Shown here in pieces: positions 57,192 through 64,000 of a DNA stretch of 64,000 bases. The notes beneath the pieces are model-generated. The model was not told where the DNA came from. It was given only the letters and a program-made list of their open reading frames with translations, and did no database searches. Source of the stretch: Actinacidiphila fildesensis. GTDB lineage: Bacteria > Actinomycetota > Actinomycetes > Streptomycetales > Streptomycetaceae. The translations under genes and the position numbers were made by a program. Positions within the stretch are counted from its first letter, which is position 1; each line of letters begins with the position of its first letter. Location: NCBI RefSeq assembly GCF_042652185.1, contig NZ_JBHSIX010000025.1. One strand, 5' to 3'.

Positions 57192-58703
57192 TCAGCCGCC
57201 GGAAAGGATGCGGACCAAGTCTTCCGCCGTACGACAGCGGTCCAGGAGCTCCTTGACGTGGTTGCGGGTGCCGCGTAGCGGCTCCAGGGTCGGCACCCGC
57301 TGCAGGGAGTCCCGGCCCGGCAGATCGAAGATGACCGAATCCCAGGAGGCGGCGGCGACGTCGTCGGCGTACTGCTCCAGGCAGCGGCCGCGGAAGTAGG
57401 CGCGGGTGTCCTCGGGGGGCTTGGTCTCGGCCCGTACGACCGCAGGCTCGTCCAGCAGCCGTTTCATGCGGCCGCGGGCCACCAGACGGTTGTAGAGGCC
57501 CTTGTCGGGCCGTACGTCGGCGTACTGGAGGTCCACGAGGTGCAGGCGCGCGGCGTCCCATTCCAGGCCGTCACGGCGCCGGTAGCCCTCCAGGACCTCT
57601 TTCTTGGCGACCCAGTCCAGCTCGCCCGACAGGCTCATCGGGTTGTTCTCCAGCCGGTTCAGGACGTCCTCCCAGCGGCTGAGGACATCCTTCGTCTGGT
57701 CGTCCGCGTCGGCGCCGAACCGCTCCTCGACGTACTTGCGGGACAGGTCGAAGTACTCCATCTGGAGTTGTACGGCGGTCAGCGTCCGGCCGCTGCGGAG
57801 CGTGATGAGATGTTGCAGTGTGGAGTCGTGGCTGACCTGGTGCAGGGTGCGCACCGGCTGGTCCACGGCCAGGTCCACCTTGATGAAGCCGTCCTCGATC
57901 ATCGACAGCACCAGGGCGGTGGTGCCGAGCTTGAGGTAGGTCGAGATCTCGGAGAGGTTGGCGTCCCCGATGATGACGTGCAGCCGCCGGTACTTCTCCG
58001 CGTCCGCGTGCGGTTCGTCCCGGGTGTTGATGATGGGGCGTTTGAGGGTGGTCTCCAGGCCGACCTCGACCTCGAAGTAGTCGGCGCGCTGGCTCAGCTG
58101 GAAGCCGTGGTCGTGGCCGTCCTGGCCGATGCCGACGCGGCCGGCCCCGGTGACGACCTGGCGCGAGACGAAGAACGGCGTCAGATGGCGCACGATGTCC
58201 GAGAAGGGGGTCTCCCGCTTCATCAGATAGTTCTCGTGGGTGCCGTAGGACGCGCCCTTGTTGTCGGTGTTGTTCTTGTACAGGTGGATCGGCTGGGCGC
58301 CGGGGAGCTGCGCGGCCCGTTCTGCGGCCTCGGCCATGATGCGCTCGCCCGCCTTGTCCCACAGGACGGCGTCGAGCGGGTTGGTGACCTCGGGTGAGGA
58401 GTACTCCGGGTGGGCGTGGTCGACGTAGAGCCGCGCGCCGTTGGTGAGGATGACATTGGCCAGGCCGATGTCCTCGTCGGTGAGCTGGCTCGAGTCCGCC
58501 GTGTCACGGGCGAGGTCGAAGCCCCGGGCGTCACGGAGCGGATTCTCTTCCTCGAAGTCCCAGCGGGCGCGGCGCGCCCGGTGCATCGCCGCCGCGTACG
58601 CGTTGACGATCTGGGACGAGGTGAGCATGGCATTGGCGTTCGGGTGGCCGGGAACGGAGATGCCGTACTCCGTCTCGATACCCATTACTCGCCGTACGGT
58701 CAT
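57192..58703 (-). CDS. dop: Deamidase/depupylase Dop
   Basis: 503 residues. Shares the PafA fold (VRRVMGIETEYGISVPGHPN, NGARLYVDHAHPEYSSPEVT, YKNNTDNKGASYGTHENYLM) but has the Dop-specific insertion after ANAMLTSSQIVNAYAAAMHR (residues about 30-90), so it is the deamidase/depupylase rather than the ligase. It converts the Pup C-terminal Gln to Glu and also removes Pup from targets. ATG 58703 has AAGGAGG five bases upstream. It is transcribed as its own unit between arc and pup, with 108 bp to pup. Confidence 0.97.
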   Translation of the reverse strand: MTVRRVMGIETEYGISVPGHPNANAMLTSSQIVNAYAAAMHRARRARWDFEEENPLRDARGFDLARDTADSSQLTDEDIGLANVILTNGARLYVDHAHPEYSSPEVTNPLDAVLWDKAGERIMAEAAERAAQLPGAQPIHLYKNNTDNKGASYGTHENYLMKRETPFSDIVRHLTPFFVSRQVVTGAGRVGIGQDGHDHGFQLSQRADYFEVEVGLETTLKRPIINTRDEPHADAEKYRRLHVIIGDANLSEISTYLKLGTTALVLSMIEDGFIKVDLAVDQPVRTLHQVSHDSTLQHLITLRSGRTLTAVQLQMEYFDLSRKYVEERFGADADDQTKDVLSRWEDVLNRLENNPMSLSGELDWVAKKEVLEGYRRRDGLEWDAARLHLVDLQYADVRPDKGLYNRLVARGRMKRLLDEPAVVRAETKPPEDTRAYFRGRCLEQYADDVAAASWDSVIFDLPGRDSLQRVPTLEPLRGTRNHVKELLDRCRTAEDLVRILSGG

Positions 58704-58895
58704 GCGGCCCTCCTTGCCCGGCGCCGCCCCGTGCTGGGGCTGACGCTCAAGTACCGCTGCGCATATGGCCCGAGCGCGACTGCTGTTCCCTGAGCCGCAC
58801 TGCATGGCGCGGTACGGAAGAGCCTAGAACGCGATGGCGGCGGTGGGGAGATCATTTCACTCATTGCTCCGGTCCTGGCCTACCTGTGGACAAAC

Positions 58896-58936
58896 ACTCC
58901 GGCTGCGGGAACCCGGTCGGGGCGCCCGCAGCCGGA
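58896..58936 (-). terminator. Terminator after arc
   Basis: CTCCGGCTGCGGG (58896-58908) pairs perfectly with CCCGCAGCCGGAG (58924-58936); 15-base loop. Lies 9 bp beyond the arc stop and before dop, so arc ends here. Confidence 0.75.
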
Positions 58937-58944
58937 GGTCTGCT

Positions 58945-60711
58945 TTACAGGTACTGCCCGGTGTTGGCCACGGTGTCGATGGAGCGGCCGGTGTCCGCGC
59001 CCTGCTTTCCGGTGACGAGCGTGCGGATGAACACGATCCGCTCGCCCTTCTTGCCGGAGATGCGGGCCCAGTCGTCGGGGTTGGTGGTGTTGGGCAGGTC
59101 CTCGTTCTCCTTGAACTCGTCGACACAGGCGGCGAGCAGGTGGGCAACGCGAAGACCGCGCTGGTTGTGGTCGAGGAAGGCCTTGATCGCCATCTTCTTG
59201 GCCCGGTCCACGATGTTCTGGATCATCGCTCCGGAGTTGAAGTCCTTGAAGTACAGGACCTCCTTGTCGCCGTTGGCGTACGTGACCTCCAGGAAGCGGT
59301 TCTCCTCCGTTTCGGTGTACATCCGCTCGACGACGGCCTGGATCATGGCCTCGACGGTGCCGGCCTTCGATCCGCCGTGCTCCGACAGGTCCTCGCTGTT
59401 GAGCGGGAGTGTCGGAACCAGGTACTTCGAGAAGATGTCCTTGGCCGCCTCGGCGTCCGGCCGCTCGATCTTGATCTTGACGTCCAGACGGCCGGGCCGC
59501 AGGATCGCCGGGTCGATCATGTCCTCGCGGTTGGAGGCGCCGATGACGATGACGTTCTCCAGGCCCTCCACCCCGTCGATCTCGGCGAGCAGCTGGGGGA
59601 CGATGGTGTTCTCCACGTCCGAGCTGACACCGGATCCGCGGGTGCGGAAGAGGGATTCCATCTCGTCGAAGAAGACGATGACGGGGGTGCCCTCGCTCGC
59701 CTTCTCCCTGGCTCGCTGGAAGACCAGGCGGATCTGACGCTCGGTCTCACCGACGTACTTGTTGAGGAGTTCGGGACCCTTGATGTTCAGGAAGTAGCTC
59801 TTCCCCTGCGGCTGTCCCGTGACTTCGGCGACCTTCTTGGCAAGGGAGTTGGCCACTGCCTTGGCGATGAGGGTCTTTCCGCAGCCGGGGGGGCCGTAGA
59901 GCAGCACGCCCTTGGGCGGGCGCAGCTCGTACTCCTTGAACAGATCCGCGTGCAGATACGGGAGTTCGACCGCGTCCCGGATCTGCTCGATCTGACCGGC
60001 GAGGCCGCCGATCTGCTGGTAGTCGATGTCAGGGACCTCTTCGAGTACGAGGTCCTCGACCTCGCTCTTGGGGACCCTCTCGTACACGTAGCCGGAGCGG
60101 GGCTCCAGCAGAAGTGCGTCGCCTACGCGGAGAGCGCCGTCCAGGAGTGGCTCGGCGAGCCACACCACCCTCTCCTCATCGGTGTGTCCGACGACCAGGG
60201 CTCGTTCGCCGTCCTCAAGGATCTCCTTGAGGGTGACGATGTCGCCGACGCGCTCGTACTTCATGGCCTCGACCACATTGAGCGCTTCATTGAGCATGAG
60301 TTCCTGACCTCGCCGGAGGTCTTCAAGTTCGACGGAGGGGCTGACGTTCACCCGCAGCTTTCGGCCGCCGGTGAAGATGTCCGCCGTTCCGTCCTCGTTC
60401 GCCTGCAGAAAGACGCCGAAACCGGCAGGAGGCTGTGCGAGCCTGTCCACTTCTTCCTTGAGGGCCACGATCTGGTCGCGGGCCTCGCGGAGAGTGTTCG
60501 CGAACCGCTCATTCTGAGCGGACACGCCTGCCAGGTTGGTCTGCAGCTCGACGATCCGCTCTTCGAGAATCCTCGTGTGACGCGGAGAGTCGGCGAGCTT
60601 ACGTCGCAGGACGGCGATTTCCTGCTCAAGAAAGGCGACCTGGCTCGCGGTGTCTTCTGAACCACGAGCGGGTCGGCCGCCACGGGTGATGTCGTCGTCG
60701 TGGGCCGCCAC
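58945..60711 (-). CDS. arc: Proteasome-associated AAA ATPase (ARC/Mpa)
   Basis: 588 residues. An N-terminal coiled coil (QVAFLEQEIAVLRRKLADSP, residues about 20-75) grips Pup, followed by two OB-fold domains, then the AAA module with Walker A YGPPGCGKTLIAKA, Walker B VIVFFDEMESLF and arginine finger region AILRPGRLDVKIKIER. The C-terminus ends in Gln-Tyr-Leu, the motif that docks into PrcA pockets. It unfolds pupylated proteins and feeds PrcAB. GTG 60711 (VAAHDDDITRGG) has GGAGGTGAGG upstream; a longer frame from 60729 is rejected. Confidence 0.97.
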   Translation of the reverse strand: MAAHDDDITRGGRPARGSEDTASQVAFLEQEIAVLRRKLADSPRHTRILEERIVELQTNLAGVSAQNERFANTLREARDQIVALKEEVDRLAQPPAGFGVFLQANEDGTADIFTGGRKLRVNVSPSVELEDLRRGQELMLNEALNVVEAMKYERVGDIVTLKEILEDGERALVVGHTDEERVVWLAEPLLDGALRVGDALLLEPRSGYVYERVPKSEVEDLVLEEVPDIDYQQIGGLAGQIEQIRDAVELPYLHADLFKEYELRPPKGVLLYGPPGCGKTLIAKAVANSLAKKVAEVTGQPQGKSYFLNIKGPELLNKYVGETERQIRLVFQRAREKASEGTPVIVFFDEMESLFRTRGSGVSSDVENTIVPQLLAEIDGVEGLENVIVIGASNREDMIDPAILRPGRLDVKIKIERPDAEAAKDIFSKYLVPTLPLNSEDLSEHGGSKAGTVEAMIQAVVERMYTETEENRFLEVTYANGDKEVLYFKDFNSGAMIQNIVDRAKKMAIKAFLDHNQRGLRVAHLLAACVDEFKENEDLPNTTNPDDWARISGKKGERIVFIRTLVTGKQGADTGRSIDTVANTGQYL

Positions 60712-60746
60712 GGTCCTCACCTCCTCCAAGGGGAGCTGGACGTTTC

Positions 60747-60756
60747 CAGACCCTAC
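60747..60756 (-). promoter_or_regulatory. GTAGGGTCTG motif upstream of arc
   Basis: The same decamer as at 57120-57129 before pup, here 36 bp before the arc start. TAGGGT may be a -10 element; 16 bases upstream is TTTCAA as a weak -35. Confidence 0.4.
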
Positions 60757-60767
60757 CTGGGCCGGTG

Positions 60768-60781
60768 GGGGTTGAAACCCC
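60768..60781. promoter_or_regulatory. GGGGTT-GA-AACCCC palindrome
   Basis: Perfect 6-bp arms with a 2-base spacer in the gap between arc and the ferredoxin gene, just upstream of the putative arc -10. It could be an operator for arc. Confidence 0.4.
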
Positions 60782-60865
60782 TAGATCACAAAGACGGTCG
60801 GGGTGTGTCCGATCTTCACCCTTGCGTACGTCCTCACGCCAGGGGGATACCCACGGATCAACATC

Positions 60866-60892
60866 GGAAAGCGGCCGGTTGTATCGTCGGTT
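60866..60892 (+). promoter_or_regulatory. Candidate ECF-type promoter for the ferredoxin gene
   Basis: GGAAA, 19 bases, GTT matches the oxidative-stress SigR-type pattern GGAAT-N18/19-GTT at seven of eight defined positions. It lies about 70 bp before the ferredoxin start. Only similarity supports it. Confidence 0.35.
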
Positions 60893-60963
60893 CGGTCAAC
60901 ACCCGTCAGGGACTGTTGCGGTCCGTGTCCGGGCCGATCCATGAACGGCAGGCGAGGTACCCC

Positions 60964-61263
60964 GTGAGTGACGTGTCCGAGGCCGGCGCGGAAGAGCTGG
61001 AAGTCTGGATCGACCAGGACTTGTGCACCGGCGACGGGATCTGTGTGCAGTACGCGCCGGAGGTGTTCGAGCTCGACATCGACGGGCTGGCGTACGTCAA
61101 GGGCCACGACGACGAGCTGCGGCAGGCGCCGGGCGCCACGGCGCCGGTTCCGCTGACGATGCTCACCGATGTGGTGGATTCGGCCAAGGAGTGCCCCGGC
61201 GACTGCATCCATGTCCGCCGCGTCACCGACCGGGTCGAGGTGTTCGGTCCCGACGCCGGGTGA
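60964..61263 (+). CDS. Ferredoxin (3Fe-4S or 4Fe-4S type)
   Basis: 99 residues. Cysteines occur in DLCTGDGICVQYAPEVFELD and ECPGDCIHVRR. The spacing C-x5-C and C-x3-C, with the second-cluster cysteine absent, is that of single-cluster ferredoxins that pass electrons to cytochromes P450. Acidic, cytosolic. GTG 60964 with GAGG upstream. It is divergent from arc and stands alone; the two conservon P450s 25 kb away lack a dedicated ferredoxin but no physical link is shown. A possible SigR-type promoter lies upstream. Confidence 0.88.
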   Translation: MSDVSEAGAEELEVWIDQDLCTGDGICVQYAPEVFELDIDGLAYVKGHDDELRQAPGATAPVPLTMLTDVVDSAKECPGDCIHVRRVTDRVEVFGPDAG

Positions 61264-61308
61264 CAACCGGCGGGCGGCCGGTGACGGCCGGCAGCGCCGG
61301 GTGACGGC

Positions 61309-61869
61309 TCAGACGCTGTTCGCGAGCGCACCCGGCGTGGCGTAGTACCGCCCGGCCCGCCACTGCCAGGTGTACGCGCGCTTCTGGTCCGGGCAGCAGC
61401 GCGGCGTGGTGTCGCTGGAGTACCCGAGGACCGTCGCCCTGATGGTGCGGCCCTGGAGCCCGAAGCCGGTGATGCTGCGCTCCTCCGCCGGATCGACCAG
61501 CGTGGCGACGATGCGCGGCGCGCTGCCCGGCGCCGCGCCGGCCGTCAGGACGAAGACGCCGGTCGGCGGGGTGCCCGCCTCGGCCGGGCAGTGCACGACG
61601 ACGACGGTCTCGGGCCTGCCGTCCTGGTCCAGATCCCCCGAGACGCGGCTGACGACGTCCACCGGGGCCCCCGCGCAGTCGAGCGGGTACACGGCCGCCT
61701 TCGGGTCCGGTGCGGGCCGTGGGGTGGCCTGGGAGGCGTGCGTGGAGGCATCGGCGGGCTGGACGAGGGCGCCGGCGCCGATGATCGCGCCGAGCAGCGC
61801 GGCGGTGGAGATCCAGTGCACCGAGCGGGCTCGGGTATGCGGAAGGGCCGGTCCTGCGGAGGGCTGCAC
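61309..61869 (-). CDS. Secreted or membrane-anchored protein of unknown function (186 aa)
   Basis: GTG 61869 (CAGGAG eight bases upstream) gives an N-terminal positive region, then the hydrophobic segment WISTAALLGAIIGAGALV, a signal peptide or anchor. The outer part holds GDLDQDGRPETVVVVHC, a DxDxDG-like segment, four cysteines (for example YPLDCAGAP and TPRCCPDQKRA) and a C-terminal WQWRAGRYYATPG. The latter resembles small secreted proteins with a beta fold (FG-GAP-like calcium loop). I do not recognise a named family. Convergent with the ferredoxin gene. Confidence 0.65.
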   Translation of the reverse strand: MQPSAGPALPHTRARSVHWISTAALLGAIIGAGALVQPADASTHASQATPRPAPDPKAAVYPLDCAGAPVDVVSRVSGDLDQDGRPETVVVVHCPAEAGTPPTGVFVLTAGAAPGSAPRIVATLVDPAEERSITGFGLQGRTIRATVLGYSSDTTPRCCPDQKRAYTWQWRAGRYYATPGALANSV

Positions 61870-61982
61870 TCGCCTGGCTCCTGGGGAGTTCGTTCGAGGG
61901 GGGTGGCCAGCATGGTGCCACACGTCACACTCGGGTGGAACAGCAGGTGCGGCCGGGAGTACCGGGACAGCGGAAATGCGGG

Positions 61983-62028
61983 AGGCGCCGGTGCCGGAAC
62001 CCTTGCGGGGGTTCCGGCACCGGCGCCT
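61983..62028. terminator. Long perfect-stem terminator
   Basis: A perfect 20-bp stem, AGGCGCCGGTGCCGGAACCC (61983-62002) against its complement (62009-62028), loop TTGCGG. It lies 45 bp beyond the trmI stop on the minus strand and 114 bp upstream of the GTG of the secreted-protein gene. Confidence 0.85.
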
Positions 62029-62072
62029 TCCGTTGCTCTCGGCGGGCTCTCGGCGGGGCGGTGGGCCCGGTA

Positions 62073-63065
62073 CTACTCGGCGGGCGCCTCGGGGGCGGCC
62101 GGCGCCTCGACGGCGGGCGTCTCGGCGGCAGTCACCTCAGCGGGCTCTGCCGAGGCGGCGGGCGCGTGCTTGCCCCCGCTTTCGCTGCCGGGGCCGGTGT
62201 AGTCCTCGCCGTACGAACCCTTGGAGGGCCGGCGGCGGCGCATCGGCGGCTCCACGCCGTCGGCGAGCCGGCGGGCGGTGAGCAGGAAGCCGGTGTGCCC
62301 GATCATGCGGTGGTCGGGACGGACCGCGAGACCCTCGACGTGCCAGTTGCGGACCATGGTCTCCCAGGCCGCGGGCTCGTTGAAGGTGCCGTGCTCACGG
62401 ATGGACTCGACGGTGCGGGCCATCTGCGTGGTGGTGGCGACGTAGCAGCACAGGATGCCGCCGGGGACGAGCGCCTTCGAGACGGCGTCGAGGCATTCCC
62501 AAGGGGCGAGCATGTCCAGAATGACGCGGTCGACATCGGTGTCGGACAGATGGTCCTGGAGGTCGCCGACGGTCAGCTGCCAGGCGGGGTGTTCCCCGCC
62601 GAAGTAGCGCTGGACGTTCTGGGTGGCGATCTCGGCGAAGTCGGCGCGGCGCTCGTAGGAGTGCAGCATGCCCTGGTCGCCGACGGCGCGCAGCAGGAAG
62701 CTGCTGAGCGAGCCTGATCCGACTCCCGCTTCGACGACCCGGGCGCCGGGGAAGATGTCGGCCATCGCCAGGATCTGCCCCGCGTCCTTGGGGTAGACCA
62801 CGGCGGCACCGCGTGGCATGGACAGGACATAGTCGGGGAGCAGGGGACGCAGCGCCAGGTAGGCGACGTTCCCCGTGGTACGGACAACACTTCCTTCGGG
62901 AGCACCGATCAACTCGTCGTGCTGGAAAGCGCCCTTGTGGGTGTGGAACTGCTTTCCGGCTTCGAGCGTGAAGGTGTAGTGGCGTCCCTTGGGGTCGGTG
63001 AGCTGGACCTGGTCCCCGACTTGGAATGGGCCGCGACGGCGGGCGGCACCGGTCGGTTCGGACAT
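62073..63065 (-). CDS. trmI: tRNA (adenine-58-N1)-methyltransferase
   Basis: 330 residues. The N-terminal beta domain RRRGPFQVGDQVQLTDPKGR, then the Rossmann methyltransferase core with SAM motif VVEAGVGSGSLSSFLLRAVG, the acidic ribose-binding ERR segment SYERRADFAEIATQNVQRYF, the catalytic Asp in VILDMLAPWECLDAVSKALV, and HVEGLAVRPDHRMIGHTGFL near the end. Typical TrmI is a homotetramer that methylates A58 in the T-loop. The last 65 residues are an Ala/Glu/Pro-rich tail. ATG 63065. Terminator at 61983. Confidence 0.95.
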   Translation of the reverse strand: MSEPTGAARRRGPFQVGDQVQLTDPKGRHYTFTLEAGKQFHTHKGAFQHDELIGAPEGSVVRTTGNVAYLALRPLLPDYVLSMPRGAAVVYPKDAGQILAMADIFPGARVVEAGVGSGSLSSFLLRAVGDQGMLHSYERRADFAEIATQNVQRYFGGEHPAWQLTVGDLQDHLSDTDVDRVILDMLAPWECLDAVSKALVPGGILCCYVATTTQMARTVESIREHGTFNEPAAWETMVRNWHVEGLAVRPDHRMIGHTGFLLTARRLADGVEPPMRRRRPSKGSYGEDYTGPGSESGGKHAPAASAEPAEVTAAETPAVEAPAAPEAPAE

Positions 63066-63256
63066 GTGAACAGCGTAGCTGGCTTTTTTGGGGCTCGGTT
63101 CGCCAGGGCGGGTGAGCCGAAGGGGCGCGTCGCTGTCGAACGGGAGAGCGCGCGGAGATCGTGAGGTACGAGCGATCGAGCACGGTCGGCCTCCCCCGAA
63201 CCCCGTCCGGGGGGACCCATGGAGCGGCTGTAGCGCCCCGGAGGCGATCCGAGCCC

Positions 63257-64000
63257 CTAAGAAGCGGGCCTGGCCATCGCGGCCAGGAAGGCCTTCTCCA
63301 CGTCCGCCGTGGACAGCACTCCGTAGATCTCGCCCGTCGGCTCGACGACCAGGTACTCCGTCGACGGCGTCGCCCGCAGGGTGTCGAGCAGGTCCTCGCC
63401 CGCCAGTTCCGTCGAGACCCGCATGCCCGGCTTGAGGTCCTGGGCCAGGCCGCTGACCGCGACCCAGGGGCGGCGGTGCTCGGGGATGCCGACGATGGCG
63501 GCCTCGCGGACGACCGCGGTCGGGTCCCCCTGGCCGTCCACGACGACCAGGGCACGGGCGCCCGCCTCGTTGGCGCGGCGCAGTGCCTCGGACAGCGGGG
63601 TGTCGGAGCTGACGGGCACGGCGCGCCGGGTGAGGGTGCGGGCCCGCAGGTCGGGGAGGCGTTCGCGCAGCCGGGCCATGCGCAGGCTGTTCCCGGCGCC
63701 GGTCCAGATGATGGCGGCCAGGATCGCGGCGAGCAGGGCGTCGGTGAGCGAGTCGAACCCGCTGCTGTCGGCGGTGTTGTCGTACGTGAGCAGGGGCAGT
63801 CCGAGGACGGCGATGGCCAGCGCACGGCCGGTCCAGGCGGCGGCGACCGTGCCGCTCATCGGCTTGCCGGTGATCTTCCAGACGACGGCCCGGAGCATCC
63901 GGCCGCCGTCCAGCGGGAGGCCCGGCAGCAGGTTGAACACCGCGACGATCAGGTTGCTGATCATGAGGCCGGCGAGCAGCACCCCGGGGACGGTGCCGGG
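63257..64000 (-). CDS. Site-2 protease family M50 metalloprotease with CBS domains (N-terminally cut by the window edge)
   Basis: The frame runs to the last base; 248 residues are visible. The second active-site element NLLPGLPLDGGRMLRAVVW supplies the third zinc ligand (Asp), and further membrane segments follow (WTGRALAIAVLGLPLL, LLAAILAAIIWTG). The zinc HExxH lies beyond the window. The C-terminal half is a pair of CBS domains (PVSSDTPLSEALRRANEAGA and MRVSTELAGEDLLDTLRATP) that may sense adenylates. In Streptomyces such Rip-like proteases cleave anti-sigma factors or signal proteins within the membrane. Start codon not seen. Confidence 0.92.
   Translation of the reverse strand, partial: PGTVPGVLLAGLMISNLIVAVFNLLPGLPLDGGRMLRAVVWKITGKPMSGTVAAAWTGRALAIAVLGLPLLTYDNTADSSGFDSLTDALLAAILAAIIWTGAGNSLRMARLRERLPDLRARTLTRRAVPVSSDTPLSEALRRANEAGARALVVVDGQGDPTAVVREAAIVGIPEHRRPWVAVSGLAQDLKPGMRVSTELAGEDLLDTLRATPSTEYLVVEPTGEIYGVLSTADVEKAFLAAMARPAS

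Overview
The window is very GC-rich, has strong third-position G/C in its reading frames, uses GTG and even ATC or TTG starts, and is dense with short overlapping operons. The gene content fits a Streptomyces (or close Streptomycetaceae) core chromosome: a conservon with P450s, the Pup-proteasome locus, a twin-arginine operon, and a pheST/infC-rpmI-rplT block. The order resembles what I remember of the core region around pheST to arc in S. coelicolor. No tRNA, rRNA, CRISPR array, intact insertion sequence or prophage was seen.

Layout. 1-6.6 kb: a fragment of a polysaccharide-export ABC permease, a divergent TetR regulator with operator-like palindromes, small unknown genes, a Nudix hydrolase, an XRE/TPR regulator, a DUF1508 protein, a membrane SpoIIE/PP2C phosphatase and a SnoaL-like protein. 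6.7-14.2 kb (minus strand): infC, rpmI, rplT, an RNA methyltransferase, a PAS histidine kinase, pheS and pheT. infC has an ATC start and a structured leader. 14.6-25.6 kb: DUF1844 protein, aquaporin, SseB-like protein, beta-lactamase-fold serine hydrolase, an orphan mycosin coupled to a proline-rich membrane protein, a PLP enzyme, a DUF2510 protein, a LysR/TDT transporter pair and a metal-receptor-like protein. 25.7-28.4 kb: a two-gene glycine-betaine importer with fused permease and binding protein.

28.6-38.1 kb (plus strand): a 5'-3' exonuclease, then a conservon (sensor kinase, roadblock protein, DUF742 protein, small GTPase) translationally coupled to two cytochromes P450. These are followed by an alpha/beta hydrolase, a PgeF-like protein and a siderophore-interacting reductase under an iron box. 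38.2-46.3 kb (minus): DrrAB-type exporter with PadR regulator, HelY-like helicase, lipid kinase, tatC and tatA. 46.5-50.6 kb (minus): the pafB-pafC WYL regulators with two small downstream genes, and two FKBP isomerases.

50.7-60.7 kb is the Pup-proteasome system: pafA (ligase) next to an MFS exporter with a divergent LacI regulator, then prcA, prcB, an HNH/endonuclease VII protein, pup, dop and the ATPase arc. Dop deamidates Pup, PafA attaches it to lysines, and ARC feeds the tagged protein into PrcAB. The nuclease gene sits inside the pup-prcBA operon. The window ends with a ferredoxin, a secreted protein, the tRNA m1A58 methyltransferase gene and a truncated site-2 protease.

The least explained items are the endonuclease inside the proteasome operon with a hairpin at its start codon, a roughly 119-bp near-continuous inverted repeat between lacI and prcA, the infC leader structures, and the conservon P450 with a non-canonical heme loop. 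Coordinates of starts are my choice from ribosome-binding sites. Operators, promoters and terminators were found by eye and not computed.
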